Positions 44,307-52,901 of a DNA stretch of 64,000 bases are shown piece after piece (position 1 is the first letter of the stretch; each line of letters starts with the position of its first letter). Both the position numbers and the translations under genes were made by a program. The notes below the pieces were generated by a model. The model was not told the DNA's origin. It worked only from the letters and a program-made list of their open reading frames with translations, and did no database searches. Origin of the DNA: Tumebacillus avium (GTDB lineage Bacteria; Bacillota; Bacilli; Tumebacillales; Tumebacillaceae); the NCBI RefSeq assembly GCF_002162355.1, contig NZ_CP021434.1, forward strand, positions 2,146,501 through 2,210,500, written 5' to 3'.

Positions 44307-45278
44307 ATGAAACGTATGGCGAAAAAGATGGCAGCGATCACACTGGGGCTTAGCTTGGCGCTTACGGCGGCCGGCTGTTCCGATTCCGGCGAACAAGCGG
44401 TAGGCAAGACGGTCAAGGAAGGGGAAAAAGTGGTGGTGTACACCACGTTCCAGGCCCAGGGCAATTTTGCCAAAGAGATCGGCGGCGACAAGGTGGAAGT
44501 GGCCACGTTTATGCCGGCCGGGCAGAACTTCTGGCAGTGGGCACCGACGCTTAAAGACATGCGCGATCTGGAAAAGGCGGACGTGATGGTGCTCAACGGC
44601 AACGGCGTGGAAGACCGCTGGTGGGACCAGACCTTCGCGACCGTGAAGATCAAAAACGAAGACCTGCTCGTCATCGACGCCTCCGAAGGGGTCGAAGAGC
44701 TGGATCTGCTCCGCTACTACAACCCGGACGCCTCCGAAGAGGACAAAGCGAAAAAGCGCGTCGACCCGTGGCACTTCCTCGACCCGCAAAACGCGAAAAA
44801 AGAAGTCGACACCATCGCCGCCGCGCTCTCCAAAAAAGCGCCGGCCTACGCAGAAGAATTCAAAAAGAACGCCGACGCTTACAAAGTCAAGCTCGACGAA
44901 CTCGATAAAAAATACGCCGACACCTTGGCGAAAGTAAAACGCAAAGAAATCGTGTCGCCTTACCCGGCGTTCCAATATCTCACCAAACGCTACGGCCTGA
45001 ACTACTACGTTCCGACTTCGATCGCCATCAACGACTATCCGATGGATCAGGTGAACGAGATGAACGCGGTCAAAGCGGATTTCGCCAAGCATGACGCCAA
45101 AGTGATCTTCTTCGAAGGGGAAGCAGCGCCGCGCGTGCAGGAGTTCCTGTTCCAAATGGGCTACACAGCGGGCATCCTCAACCCGTACGAAGGCAAAACC
45201 GACCCGAGCGCAACGAAAGGCTACATCACCGTGATGGAAGAGAACCTCAAGATCTTGGAAACGGCGCTCAATCAATAA
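44307..45278 (+). CDS. ZnuA-like lipoprotein lacking the usual metal-binding His
   Basis: This 323-aa lipoprotein (lipobox LTAAGC, Cys24) has the cluster A-I solute-binding fold used for Zn and Mn. Compared with its neighbour at 45441, all three His ligands are changed: the PHDWEP site reads FWQWAP (Trp76), the VDPHTWLDP site reads VDPWHFLDP (Trp155), and the TSHTAF site reads SPYPAF (Tyr219). The Glu of the FFE motif remains. Metal binding in the normal way is thus unlikely, and it may bind something else. It has no Zur box in front and its own terminator, so it is not part of the znu operon. Confidence 0.87.
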   Translation: MKRMAKKMAAITLGLSLALTAAGCSDSGEQAVGKTVKEGEKVVVYTTFQAQGNFAKEIGGDKVEVATFMPAGQNFWQWAPTLKDMRDLEKADVMVLNGNGVEDRWWDQTFATVKIKNEDLLVIDASEGVEELDLLRYYNPDASEEDKAKKRVDPWHFLDPQNAKKEVDTIAAALSKKAPAYAEEFKKNADAYKVKLDELDKKYADTLAKVKRKEIVSPYPAFQYLTKRYGLNYYVPTSIAINDYPMDQVNEMNAVKADFAKHDAKVIFFEGEAAPRVQEFLFQMGYTAGILNPYEGKTDPSATKGYITVMEENLKILETALNQ

Positions 45279-45299
45279 GTAAAAACAGGAAGAAAAAGG

Positions 45300-45338
45300 C
45301 ACTCAATCTCCGCAAAAGGAGGTTGAGTGTTCTTTTTT
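45300..45338 (+). terminator. Terminator after the ZnuA-like gene
   Basis: CACTCAATCTCC pairs with GGAGGTTGAGTG (one wobble) over six bases and is followed by TTCTTTTTT. Confidence 0.88.
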
Positions 45339-45346
45339 GTGGCAAC

Positions 45347-45365
45347 AATCGTAAGTGTTACGATT
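45347..45365. promoter_or_regulatory. Zur box 1
   Basis: AATCGTAA-GTG-TTACGATT is a perfect palindrome with 8-base arms and fits the Bacillus Zur consensus. It overlaps the -35 box of the znuA promoter. Confidence 0.85.
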
Positions 45366-45392
45366 TACAAACGAATGCAAAAGGAGTATATT
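45364..45392 (+). promoter_or_regulatory. Promoter of znuACB
   Basis: TTTACA (45364-45369), 17 bp, TATATT (45387-45392), lying between two Zur boxes. Confidence 0.7.
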
Positions 45393-45407
45393 GAGAGCGT
45401 GGTATTT

Positions 45408-45420
45408 CGTAATGATTACG
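45408..45420. promoter_or_regulatory. Zur box 2
   Basis: CGTAAT-G-ATTACG, the core of the Bacillus Zur site, lies 15 bp after the -10 box. Together with box 1 it brackets the promoter. Confidence 0.83.
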
Positions 45421-45440
45421 TTTTAGGGGGAGTTTGCAGA

Positions 45441-46400
45441 ATGAACAAATGGTGGAAACTAACAGCAGCAACTCTGTTTTCGACTTCGCTTTTGCTCACG
45501 GGCTGCGGCGATTCATCCAACCAAGGCGCAGGCAAAGGGTCTGCTTCCGATAAAGTGCAAGTGGTGACGACGTTCTACCCGATGTATGAGTTTACGCAAA
45601 AAGTGGCGGGAGATCTTGCCGATGTCTCGGTGCTGGTGCCGGCCGGAACGGAACCGCACGACTGGGAACCAACGGCAAAAGACGTTGCACGCATTTCCGA
45701 AGCGGACGTTTTCGTATATAATGGTGCAGGGTTCGAAGCGTGGGTTGATGACGTGCTGCAAACGGTCAACAACCAAGACCTGAAAATCGTGGAAGCATCG
45801 CATGGCGCGGAACTGGTCGAAGGCCATCAAGAGCATGAAGAAGCCGGCGACCACACAGAGGAGCATACGCACGGCGCTGTCGACCCGCACACCTGGCTCG
45901 ACCCGGTGCTGGCCCAGCATGAAGTGCAGGAGATCGCGGCGATGCTGCAAACGGCCGACCCGGCACACAAAGCGGACTATCAGAAGAATGCAGATGCATA
46001 TATCGCCGAGTTGAAAACGCTGGATGCGGCTTTCCAAACCGGCTTGAAAGATATGAAGTCCAACGAAATCGTCACCTCGCACACCGCGTTCGCCTACCTG
46101 GCGAAGCGCTACGGCTTGGAGCAGGTGCCGATCTCCGGCATCTCGCCGGAAAATGAGCCGACGGCAGCGGAGATGAAAGACATCGTGGCGTTTGCCAAAG
46201 CGCACAACGTGAAAACGATCTTCTTCGAAACCCTCGCCTCACCAAAAGTCGCCCAGGCGGTCGCCAAAGAAGTTGGCGCGGAAACTGCCGTGCTGAACCC
46301 GCTCGAAGGCCTGACGGAAGAGGAAAAGAAGAGCGGTCTTGATTACATCGGCGTCATGAAGAAAAATCTCGAAGAGCTTACGAAAGCTCTTTCGAAATAA
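45441..46400 (+). CDS. znuA: Zinc ABC transporter substrate-binding lipoprotein
   Basis: ZnuA captures Zn outside the membrane. The 319-aa lipoprotein (lipobox LLLTGC, Cys at about 20) has all expected His: EPHDWEPT, DPHTWLDP and TSHTAFAY, and a His/Glu-rich metal-collecting loop (GHQEHEEAGDHTEEHTHG) just before the second site. ATG at 45441 follows GGGGGAG; the longer frame runs through the promoter. Two Zur boxes control it. A gap of 138 bp without terminator leads to znuC. Confidence 0.95.
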   Translation: MNKWWKLTAATLFSTSLLLTGCGDSSNQGAGKGSASDKVQVVTTFYPMYEFTQKVAGDLADVSVLVPAGTEPHDWEPTAKDVARISEADVFVYNGAGFEAWVDDVLQTVNNQDLKIVEASHGAELVEGHQEHEEAGDHTEEHTHGAVDPHTWLDPVLAQHEVQEIAAMLQTADPAHKADYQKNADAYIAELKTLDAAFQTGLKDMKSNEIVTSHTAFAYLAKRYGLEQVPISGISPENEPTAAEMKDIVAFAKAHNVKTIFFETLASPKVAQAVAKEVGAETAVLNPLEGLTEEEKKSGLDYIGVMKKNLEELTKALSK

Positions 46401-46538
46401 ATAGCAATCTGAAGAACTTTGATTCGAACTGTGGTCTCGAGAACTGCATTTGAAGAACCGGGGTCGAAGTGCAGGCTGGAATGCGCTTTGGCACCGGCAT
46501 TTGCTTTTGATTTTGCTCAATTGAAAGGGGGATTGCAG

Positions 46539-47318
46539 ATGGAACTCGCGAACATGAACGACGTGGTGTTTGGCTACGGCCACACGCCGGTGCTGGACGG
46601 ACTGAACCTGACGATTCGCAAGTCGGAATTTATCGGGCTGACCGGGCCAAACGGTTCGGCCAAGACGACGACCTTGAAGCTGCTGCTCGGGCTGCTCACG
46701 CCGCAGCGCGGTTCGGTTGCGATCGAGAAACAGAAAGAAAACGGCAAGCCGGTCGTGATCGGCTACGTGCCGCAGGAGATCGCTTCCTTTAATGTCGGCT
46801 TCCCGAGCACCGTCTATGAACTGGTGCGCTCCGGCCTCTTCACGCGCAAACGCTGGTTTGGCCTGCTGCCTAAGGATGAAGTCGCCCGCGTCGAACACGT
46901 CCTGCGCCAAGTCGGCATGTGGGAGCACCGCAAACGCAAGATCGGCGAGCTCTCCGGCGGTCAAAAGCAGCGCGTCTGCTTGGCCCGCACCCTCGTCCTC
47001 GAGCCCGACCTGCTCGTGCTTGACGAGCCGACGACCGGCATGGACGTCACCGCCCGCACCTTGTTCTACGACCTGCTGCAACATCAGGTCGAAGCGCACG
47101 GCCGCACCGTGTTGATGGTCACGCACGATCTGGAAGAAACGTTGCCGCGTCTGACCCGCCTGCTCGTCCTCGACAAGTGGATCCGCTTTGACGGCACCCC
47201 GGAGCAGTTCCGCGAACGCATGGATCTGGCACGCCGTCCGGAGACCTTGCCGCTGTACTGCTGCTATGATGACCAGCAGCCGATCCTGCGCCAGAAGCAA
47301 GAGGAAGGGGTGAGCTAA
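46539..47318 (+). CDS. znuC: Zinc ABC transporter ATP-binding protein
   Basis: The 259-aa ATPase drives Zn import. Walker A reads GPNGSAKTT, with Ala in place of the usual Gly before Lys; the signature LSGGQKQR, Walker B LLVLDEPTTGMD and switch His in VTHDLEE are normal. The ATG at 46539 follows AAAGGGGG; the open frame upstream belongs to the untranslated gap. The stop is directly followed by the znuB start. Confidence 0.94.
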   Translation: MELANMNDVVFGYGHTPVLDGLNLTIRKSEFIGLTGPNGSAKTTTLKLLLGLLTPQRGSVAIEKQKENGKPVVIGYVPQEIASFNVGFPSTVYELVRSGLFTRKRWFGLLPKDEVARVEHVLRQVGMWEHRKRKIGELSGGQKQRVCLARTLVLEPDLLVLDEPTTGMDVTARTLFYDLLQHQVEAHGRTVLMVTHDLEETLPRLTRLLVLDKWIRFDGTPEQFRERMDLARRPETLPLYCCYDDQQPILRQKQEEGVS

Positions 47319-48191
47319 GTGTTGGAGATGCTGCAATACGGCTTTTTGAAAAACGCCTTCCTCGCCGGCGGCATGATCGCGCTGATCGCCCCCGTGATCG
47401 GCGTCTACATCGTCCTGCGCCGCCAGTCGCTGGTGGCGGAGACCCTGTCGCACGTCTCGCTGGCCGGGGTGGCGCTGGGCGCTCTGCTCGGCTACTACCC
47501 GATGCTGACCGGCATGGCGGCGGCGCTGTTTGGCGCGATTTTGGTTGATACGTTACGACGGTCGTTCCGCTCCTACAGCGAGCTGTCGATCGCGATCCTG
47601 ATGTCCGGGGGCCTCGCAACGGCGCTGGTCCTGATGAGCATGAACCAAGGGGTGAGCCGCAGCTTCACTTCCTATCTGTTTGGCTCGATCATCGCCGTCA
47701 ACGCCACCGACCTGATGGTGATGGCGGGTGTGATGGTGTTATGCGCGCTCTTTTTCTTCTTCCTCTGGCGTCCGATGTACGTGTTGACATTTGATGAAGA
47801 GACGGCAGAAGTGAGCGGCATTCCGACCCGCTGGCTGTCGTTGTCCTTTTCGCTGCTGACCGGTCTGGTCGTGGCGGTCTCGATGCCGATCGTCGGCGTC
47901 CTGCTCGTCTCCTCCCTGATGGTCCTGCCGGCAGCGATCGCGCTGCGGCTGAGCAAAGGTTTCACCCTGGCGGTCGTGTTGGCCGTCGTGATCGGTCTGG
48001 TCGGCGTCCTGTCCGGCCTCACCCTCTCCTTCTACCAAGACATCCCGCCCGGCGGCACCATCGTGCTCGTCCTGATCGGCATCCTGATCGCCGTGCTTGG
48101 CATCAAGCGCCTCGTGCTCTTTTTCCAGACCCGCTTCGGTTCGAAAGAAGATGCGGGAATGGTCGCGAGCAAGACGGTGGAGGAGCGTTAA
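47319..48191 (+). CDS. znuB: Zinc ABC transporter permease
   Basis: The 290-aa protein has about eight or nine membrane helices with the ABC-3 family features: LRRQSLVAETLSHVSLAGVALG near the N terminus and the SMPIVGVLLVSSLMVLPAAIAL block, which holds the ATPase contact loop. GTG at 47319 follows the znuC stop with no gap. It is the last gene of the operon. Confidence 0.95.
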   Translation: MLEMLQYGFLKNAFLAGGMIALIAPVIGVYIVLRRQSLVAETLSHVSLAGVALGALLGYYPMLTGMAAALFGAILVDTLRRSFRSYSELSIAILMSGGLATALVLMSMNQGVSRSFTSYLFGSIIAVNATDLMVMAGVMVLCALFFFFLWRPMYVLTFDEETAEVSGIPTRWLSLSFSLLTGLVVAVSMPIVGVLLVSSLMVLPAAIALRLSKGFTLAVVLAVVIGLVGVLSGLTLSFYQDIPPGGTIVLVLIGILIAVLGIKRLVLFFQTRFGSKEDAGMVASKTVEER

Positions 48192-48211
48192 GATATCTAA
48201 AGCAAAAAACA

Positions 48212-48240
48212 AAAACACCCGCCTCCGGGTGTTTTTTCTT
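48212..48240 (+). terminator. Terminator of znuACB
   Basis: ACACCCG pairs with CGGGTGT over CCTC, with an A run before and T6 after. Confidence 0.87.
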
Positions 48241-48378
48241 ATCATTCCAGCATTTTATTACAGGAACTGACACAGGTGCGTCGAATAGTGTAGAGTGGCG
48301 TATGGCCATTTGTCTCTTTGTTCGACATCGTCTTAGCGGCACGAGCCGACAAATCAGACTAGAAAGTGGTGTGAAACG

Positions 48379-49065
48379 ATGATCGAGATGCATGACGTTT
48401 GGAAGAACTATCCGAACGGCTCCGTCGCGTTACAAGGTGTGAGCGTACGCATTGACAAGGGCGAGTTTGTCTACGTGGTCGGGCCGAGCGGCGCCGGGAA
48501 ATCCACGTTTATTAAATTGATGTACCGCGAAGAACGTCCGACCAAAGGATCGATCTTCGTCAACGGATTCAACATCGAACGGCTCAAAGAGCGCAAGATC
48601 CCGCTGATGCGCCGCCAGATCGGCGTCGTCTTCCAGGATTTCAAGCTCCTGCCGAACATTACTGTCTACGAAAACGTCGCGTTTGCGCTCGAAGTCATCG
48701 AAGCGCCAAAACGCAAAATTAAAGCCCGTGTTCCGGAAGTGCTGGAACTGGTCGGGCTGACCGAGAAAGCGAACGCTTTCCCGAACCAATTGTCCGGCGG
48801 CCAGCAGCAGCGCGTGTCGATCGCGCGCGCCCTGATCAACTCCCCGGCAGTTATCATCGCCGATGAGCCGACGGGGAACCTTGACCCGGAAACGTCTTGG
48901 GAGATCATGGATTTGTTTGAAGAGATCAACCGCCGCGGCACGACGATCGTGATGGCGACCCACAACAAAGAGATTGTCAACACCATGAAACGCCGCGTCA
49001 TCGCCATCGAAGGCGGCCAGATCGTCCGCGACCAGAAACGGGGGGTATACGGCTATGAAAATTAG
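48379..49065 (+). CDS. ftsE: Cell division ATP-binding protein FtsE
   Basis: FtsE powers the FtsX membrane protein to switch on wall hydrolases at division or elongation. The 228-aa protein starts [14 protein letters not shown], has Walker [10 protein letters not shown], the FtsE-type [12 protein letters not shown]-loop, LSGGQQQR and Walker [12 protein letters not shown]. It overlaps ftsX by 11 bases. A typical -35/-10 could not be set with trust in the 138-bp gap before it. Confidence 0.96.
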   Translation: MIEMHDVWKNYPNGSVALQGVSVRIDKGEFVYVVGPSGAGKSTFIKLMYREERPTKGSIFVNGFNIERLKERKIPLMRRQIGVVFQDFKLLPNITVYENVAFALEVIEAPKRKIKARVPEVLELVGLTEKANAFPNQLSGGQQQRVSIARALINSPAVIIADEPTGNLDPETSWEIMDLFEEINRRGTTIVMATHNKEIVNTMKRRVIAIEGGQIVRDQKRGVYGYEN

Positions 49066-49939
49066 CACGTTCAACCGTCACGGCCGCGAAGGGTTTAAGA
49101 ACCTGACCCGCAACGGCTGGATGACGTTTGCATCCTTGTCTGCCGTCACGGTCACTTTGCTTTTGCTTGGTGTGTTCCTTCTGCTCGCCTACAATGTGCA
49201 GCAGTTTTCCTATCAGTTAGAAAAGCAAGTCCTGATCAGCGTCTCGGTCGTCGACGGCACCGAACGCGCACAGATCGTCGAACTGGAACGCCAGCTGAAA
49301 AATCTGCCCGGCGTCTCCGAGATCGTCTTTGTGCCGAAAGAGGACGGCTTGGTGAGTTTAAAGGACAAGTTTGCTGACAATGGCGACTTGCTCGACGGTC
49401 TCGAGCAGGACAATCCGCTGCCTGACGTCTTTCGGGTAAAAGCGCAGGACCCGCAGCAAACATCCGCCCTCGCCGCCAAGATTCGCACGTTGAACCTTGT
49501 GGAAAAGGCCGAATACGGCGACAAGTCGATCGACCAGCTGTTTGACGTCACCGCGATGGTGCGCAACGCAGGAGCTGTTTTTGTCATCGGGCTGTGCTTT
49601 ACGGCCCTGTTCCTGATCAACAACACGATCAAGGTGACGATCTTTGCCCGCCGCAAAGAGATCGAGATCATGAAGCTCTGCGGGGCGACCAACTGGTTTA
49701 TCCGCTGGCCGTTCCTGATCGAAGGCCTCCTGATCGGCGTGCTTGGTTCGGCCCTGCCGATCCTCACGCTTGGCATCGGCTATGACTACCTGACGAAAAA
49801 CGTGCCGGGCATCATGCTGTTCCGCTTTGCCGATTTCGATCCGCTGATGTACTCGGTCGCGGCGATCCTGCTTGGGATCGGCGCTTTGATCGGGATGATC
49901 GGCTCGGTGATGTCGATCAGTCGTTTCCTGCGTATTTAA
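49055..49939 (+). CDS. ftsX: Cell division protein FtsX
   Basis: The 294-aa permease-like protein has four helices and an extracytoplasmic domain (about residues 50-165) between helices 1 and 2. GREGFKNLTRNGWMTFAS at the start and FARRKEIEIMKLCGATNWFI before helix 3 are diagnostic. It passes the ATPase signal to hydrolases outside; the next gene is a coiled-coil M23 hydrolase of the type FtsEX controls. Confidence 0.95.
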   Translation: MKISTFNRHGREGFKNLTRNGWMTFASLSAVTVTLLLLGVFLLLAYNVQQFSYQLEKQVLISVSVVDGTERAQIVELERQLKNLPGVSEIVFVPKEDGLVSLKDKFADNGDLLDGLEQDNPLPDVFRVKAQDPQQTSALAAKIRTLNLVEKAEYGDKSIDQLFDVTAMVRNAGAVFVIGLCFTALFLINNTIKVTIFARRKEIEIMKLCGATNWFIRWPFLIEGLLIGVLGSALPILTLGIGYDYLTKNVPGIMLFRFADFDPLMYSVAAILLGIGALIGMIGSVMSISRFLRI

Positions 49940-50005
49940 CCTCATGTTTCCAGTTTGTCCGCAGCCGATGCGGGCTAAACATTTGTCGCTTTGGGAAGGG
50001 AGACC

Positions 50006-51232
50006 ATGAACATGCAATTCAAGTCTCACAAACGCCTGACTTTGGGTATCGCGTCTGCGCTGGCGCTGGCCATGTTGGTGCCGCAAGCCGCAATCGCCGA
50101 TCTGAACGATCTGCAAGAACAGCAGCAAAACGAGCAGAGCAAGCTCGACGAGGCCCGCGAGAAAGAGAAAGCGGCCAAAGAGTTAAAAGAACAGTTTCAA
50201 CAGCAGATCAACGTCAACGCGTCCGAGATCGAAACGCTCTCCGCGCAGATCGACGAAAAGGAAGGCGAGATCGCCCGTCTGCAGACCGAGATTTACAAAA
50301 AGGGTCAGCAGATCGAGCGCACGCAGCGTGAGCTTGAAGAGGCGGAAAAGCGCGTTAAAGAGCGGGACAAGCTGCTCAAAGAACGCCTCCGCCTGATGTA
50401 TGAACAAGGGGAAGTGCAGTACCTCGAAGTGCTGCTCGGCTCCACCTCCTTCTCCGACTTCCTGGAGCGATTTAACGCCCTGCAGATGATCTTCGAACAG
50501 GACACGGTCATTCTGAAAAAGAACAAAGAAGACCGCGAACTGATCGCGCAGAAGAAAAAGCAGATGGAAGAGGAAAAGACCACTCTCGTCGGCATGCAGT
50601 CCACACAGCTCGAACAAAAGACGCAGCTCGACGGCCTGAAAGCGCAAAAGGAAGAGATCGCCGTCCAGCTCGAGTCGAACAAGTCCGAGCAGGAGCGCAT
50701 CGAAGCGGAACAGCGCGACATTCAGGAATCCTCGATCAACGCGATCTACGCCCTGCAGCAGCAGATCAGCGAAGAGCGCAACAAGCAGGCCACGCAGAAC
50801 CCGGGCAACGGCGGCGGCAATGGCGCTCCGGCACTGTCCGGCCCGTTCGCCTGGCCGGTGCCGAGCGGCGGCTGGGTGTCCTCGGAGTGGGGCAACCGCA
50901 TCGACCCGTTCACCGGACAGCGCGCCGGCCATAACGGGCTCGACATCGCGGCGGCGACCGGCACCGATGTGGCGGCTGCCCAAGGCGGCATCGTGATCAC
51001 GGCAGGCTGGGTCTCCGGCTTTGGCAACTGCATCATCATCGACCACGGCGGCGACCTCTGGACGCTGTACGGGCATCTGGTCAACGGCGGCGTGCTGGTC
51101 TCGGTCGGACAGGAAGTCGGCCAAGGCCAGATCATCGGCAAAGTCGGCTCCACGGGACGTTCGACCGGCCCGCACCTGCATTTTGGCGTCTATCAGAACG
51201 GTAAAGATATCGATCCGTATACGTATCTCTAA
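50006..51232 (+). CDS. EnvC/CwlO-like murein hydrolase with M23 peptidase domain
   Basis: The 408-aa secreted protein has a signal peptide ending near AIA-DL (about residue 29), a long coiled coil (residues about 32-255; many Glu, Gln and Lys heptads) and a C-terminal LytM/M23 domain. The zinc site is seen as GHNGLDIAA and HLHFG, with the catalytic His in LYGH. The coiled coil probably docks onto FtsX, as in EnvC and PcsB; position after ftsX supports this. ATG at 50006 follows GGGAG. Confidence 0.93.
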   Translation: MNMQFKSHKRLTLGIASALALAMLVPQAAIADLNDLQEQQQNEQSKLDEAREKEKAAKELKEQFQQQINVNASEIETLSAQIDEKEGEIARLQTEIYKKGQQIERTQRELEEAEKRVKERDKLLKERLRLMYEQGEVQYLEVLLGSTSFSDFLERFNALQMIFEQDTVILKKNKEDRELIAQKKKQMEEEKTTLVGMQSTQLEQKTQLDGLKAQKEEIAVQLESNKSEQERIEAEQRDIQESSINAIYALQQQISEERNKQATQNPGNGGGNGAPALSGPFAWPVPSGGWVSSEWGNRIDPFTGQRAGHNGLDIAAATGTDVAAAQGGIVITAGWVSGFGNCIIIDHGGDLWTLYGHLVNGGVLVSVGQEVGQGQIIGKVGSTGRSTGPHLHFGVYQNGKDIDPYTYL

Positions 51233-51285
51233 TCCGCAGCATAAATCTACAATTTTTTGAACACCCTTCCCGATGCGGAGGGGTG

Positions 51286-51316
51286 TTGTACTATCATCGG
51301 GCGGATAGAGTATAAT
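51286..51316 (+). promoter_or_regulatory. Candidate promoter of ctpB
   Basis: TTGTAC (51286-51291) and a perfect TATAAT (51311-51316), but the 19-bp spacer is long. An inverted repeat AACACCC/GGGTGTT lies just upstream, without a T run. Confidence 0.5.
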
Positions 51317-51369
51317 AAAATGAAGTTTTGCTTTTGTGAGACAAAGAGATAAAGGTGGTGCAGAAGACG

Positions 51370-52779
51370 ATGTATATCCGAGGCCGCTACTTGGCTCTGG
51401 CGCTGATCGCAAGCATCGGGATCAGCAGCGGGGTGACCGCGCTGGTCACGAGCAACAACGGGACAAGCGCTCTTCCGGGCAGCTCGACTGCGACGCCGGA
51501 GTTTACCAAGCTGATGGACACTTACAATACGCTTCAGAAGTCGTATTACCAAGAAGCGAAAAGCGATACACTGCTCAACGGTGCGATCGAAGGCATGATC
51601 AAGTCGCTCGAAGACCCGTACTCCACCTACATGGCGCCACAAGAGGCGCAGCAGTTCCACGAAAACATCGAGTCTTCCTTCGAAGGCATCGGCGCGGAGA
51701 TCCGCGAAGAGGAAGGCAAAATTGTCGTCGTCTCGCCGATCAAAGGCTCACCGGCTGAAAAGGCCGGCATCAAGCCAAACGATCGCATCCGCTCGGTCGA
51801 CGGCAAATCGCTGGACGGCATGACCGCATCGGAAGCGGTGCTGCACATCCGCGGCAAAAAAGGCTCCAAGGCGGAGCTCGTCATCGAGCGTCCGGGCCAG
51901 CAAGGCGAACTGAACATTAGCTTGGTGCGCGATACGATTCCGCTGGAGACCGTCTACTCGGAGATGCTGCCGGAGCAGATGGGCAAGATCCAGATCACCA
52001 AAGTGTCGGAAACGACCTATACCGAATTTTCCAAAGCGCTGACCGATCTCAAGGCGCAAGGCATGAAAGGCCTGATCATCGACGTGCGTCAAAATCCGGG
52101 CGGGCTGCTCGACAAGACGGTGCAGATGGTCGACATGCTGCTGCCGGAAGGAAAGATGATCCTGCAGGTCGAGTACCGCGACGGCTCGAAAGACACCTAC
52201 AAGTCGGACGCGAAAAAAGAAGACCTGCCGATCGTCGTGCTGATCGACGAAGGCACCGCATCGGCCGCCGAGATTCTGGCCGGCGCGTTAAAAGAGTCGG
52301 GCGACGTGCCGCTGATCGGCACCAAGTCGTTTGGCAAAGGCACCGTGCAGACCACCAAGTCGTTTGATGACGGCTCAGATATCAAATACACGATCGCCAA
52401 GTGGCTGACTCCGGACGGCAACTGGGTACACAAAAACGGCATCGAGCCGGATTACAAAGTTGAGCTGCCGGCCTACGCCTCCTTGACTGCGATCGACCCG
52501 GAGAAGGAAATGCGCCAGGAGCAGTTTTCCAACGAGGTTAAGTCAGCGCAGACGATGCTCGATGCCCTCGGCTTCAAGCCGGGCCGTCTCGACGGCTATT
52601 ATGACGCCAAGACGACCGAGGCGGTCAAGGCGTTCCAGACGGCAAACAAGTTGGAAGCGACCGGCACGATCAAAGGCACGACGGCGATCAAGATGATGGA
52701 ACAGCTGCAAGAGAAGCTGAAGAAAAATGACCTGCAACTGGAGATGGCGGAGCGCGTCCTCCGTAAAATGATTCCATAA
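51370..52779 (+). CDS. ctpB: S41 family carboxy-terminal processing protease
   Basis: The 469-aa protein has an N-terminal anchor helix (about residues 6-26), a PDZ domain (GIGAEIREEEGKIVVVSPIKGSPAEKAG), the S41 domain with the Ser-Lys pair seen as GTASAAEI and SFGKGTVQ, and a C-terminal peptidoglycan-binding domain (LGFKPGRLDGYYDAKTTEAVKAFQ). In B. subtilis CtpB cuts SpoIVFA in sporulation, a likely role here. The ATG at 51370 is preferred; GTG codons at 51355 and 51358 are also in frame. Confidence 0.94.
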   Translation: MYIRGRYLALALIASIGISSGVTALVTSNNGTSALPGSSTATPEFTKLMDTYNTLQKSYYQEAKSDTLLNGAIEGMIKSLEDPYSTYMAPQEAQQFHENIESSFEGIGAEIREEEGKIVVVSPIKGSPAEKAGIKPNDRIRSVDGKSLDGMTASEAVLHIRGKKGSKAELVIERPGQQGELNISLVRDTIPLETVYSEMLPEQMGKIQITKVSETTYTEFSKALTDLKAQGMKGLIIDVRQNPGGLLDKTVQMVDMLLPEGKMILQVEYRDGSKDTYKSDAKKEDLPIVVLIDEGTASAAEILAGALKESGDVPLIGTKSFGKGTVQTTKSFDDGSDIKYTIAKWLTPDGNWVHKNGIEPDYKVELPAYASLTAIDPEKEMRQEQFSNEVKSAQTMLDALGFKPGRLDGYYDAKTTEAVKAFQTANKLEATGTIKGTTAIKMMEQLQEKLKKNDLQLEMAERVLRKMIP

Positions 52780-52822
52780 GGGATTGGAGCAGGAGAGCAG
52801 GCGAAACATGTCGAAGTATTGT

Positions 52823-52858
52823 ACCCGAGGAGCATAAGGCTCTTCGGGTCTTTTTTTA
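52823..52858 (+). terminator. Terminator of ctpB
   Basis: ACCCGAGGAGC pairs with GCTCTTCGGGT over ATAAG and runs into T7. Confidence 0.88.
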
Positions 52859-52901
52859 TTGGATATTATTGTTTTGACATGAGAACAAGGGGCGTGTGAG
52901 T

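Noticed and set aside
51250-51290. Terminator after the M23 hydrolase gene
   Set aside because: AACACCC/GGGTGTT forms a stem, but there is no T run on either strand right after it, so it was not called.
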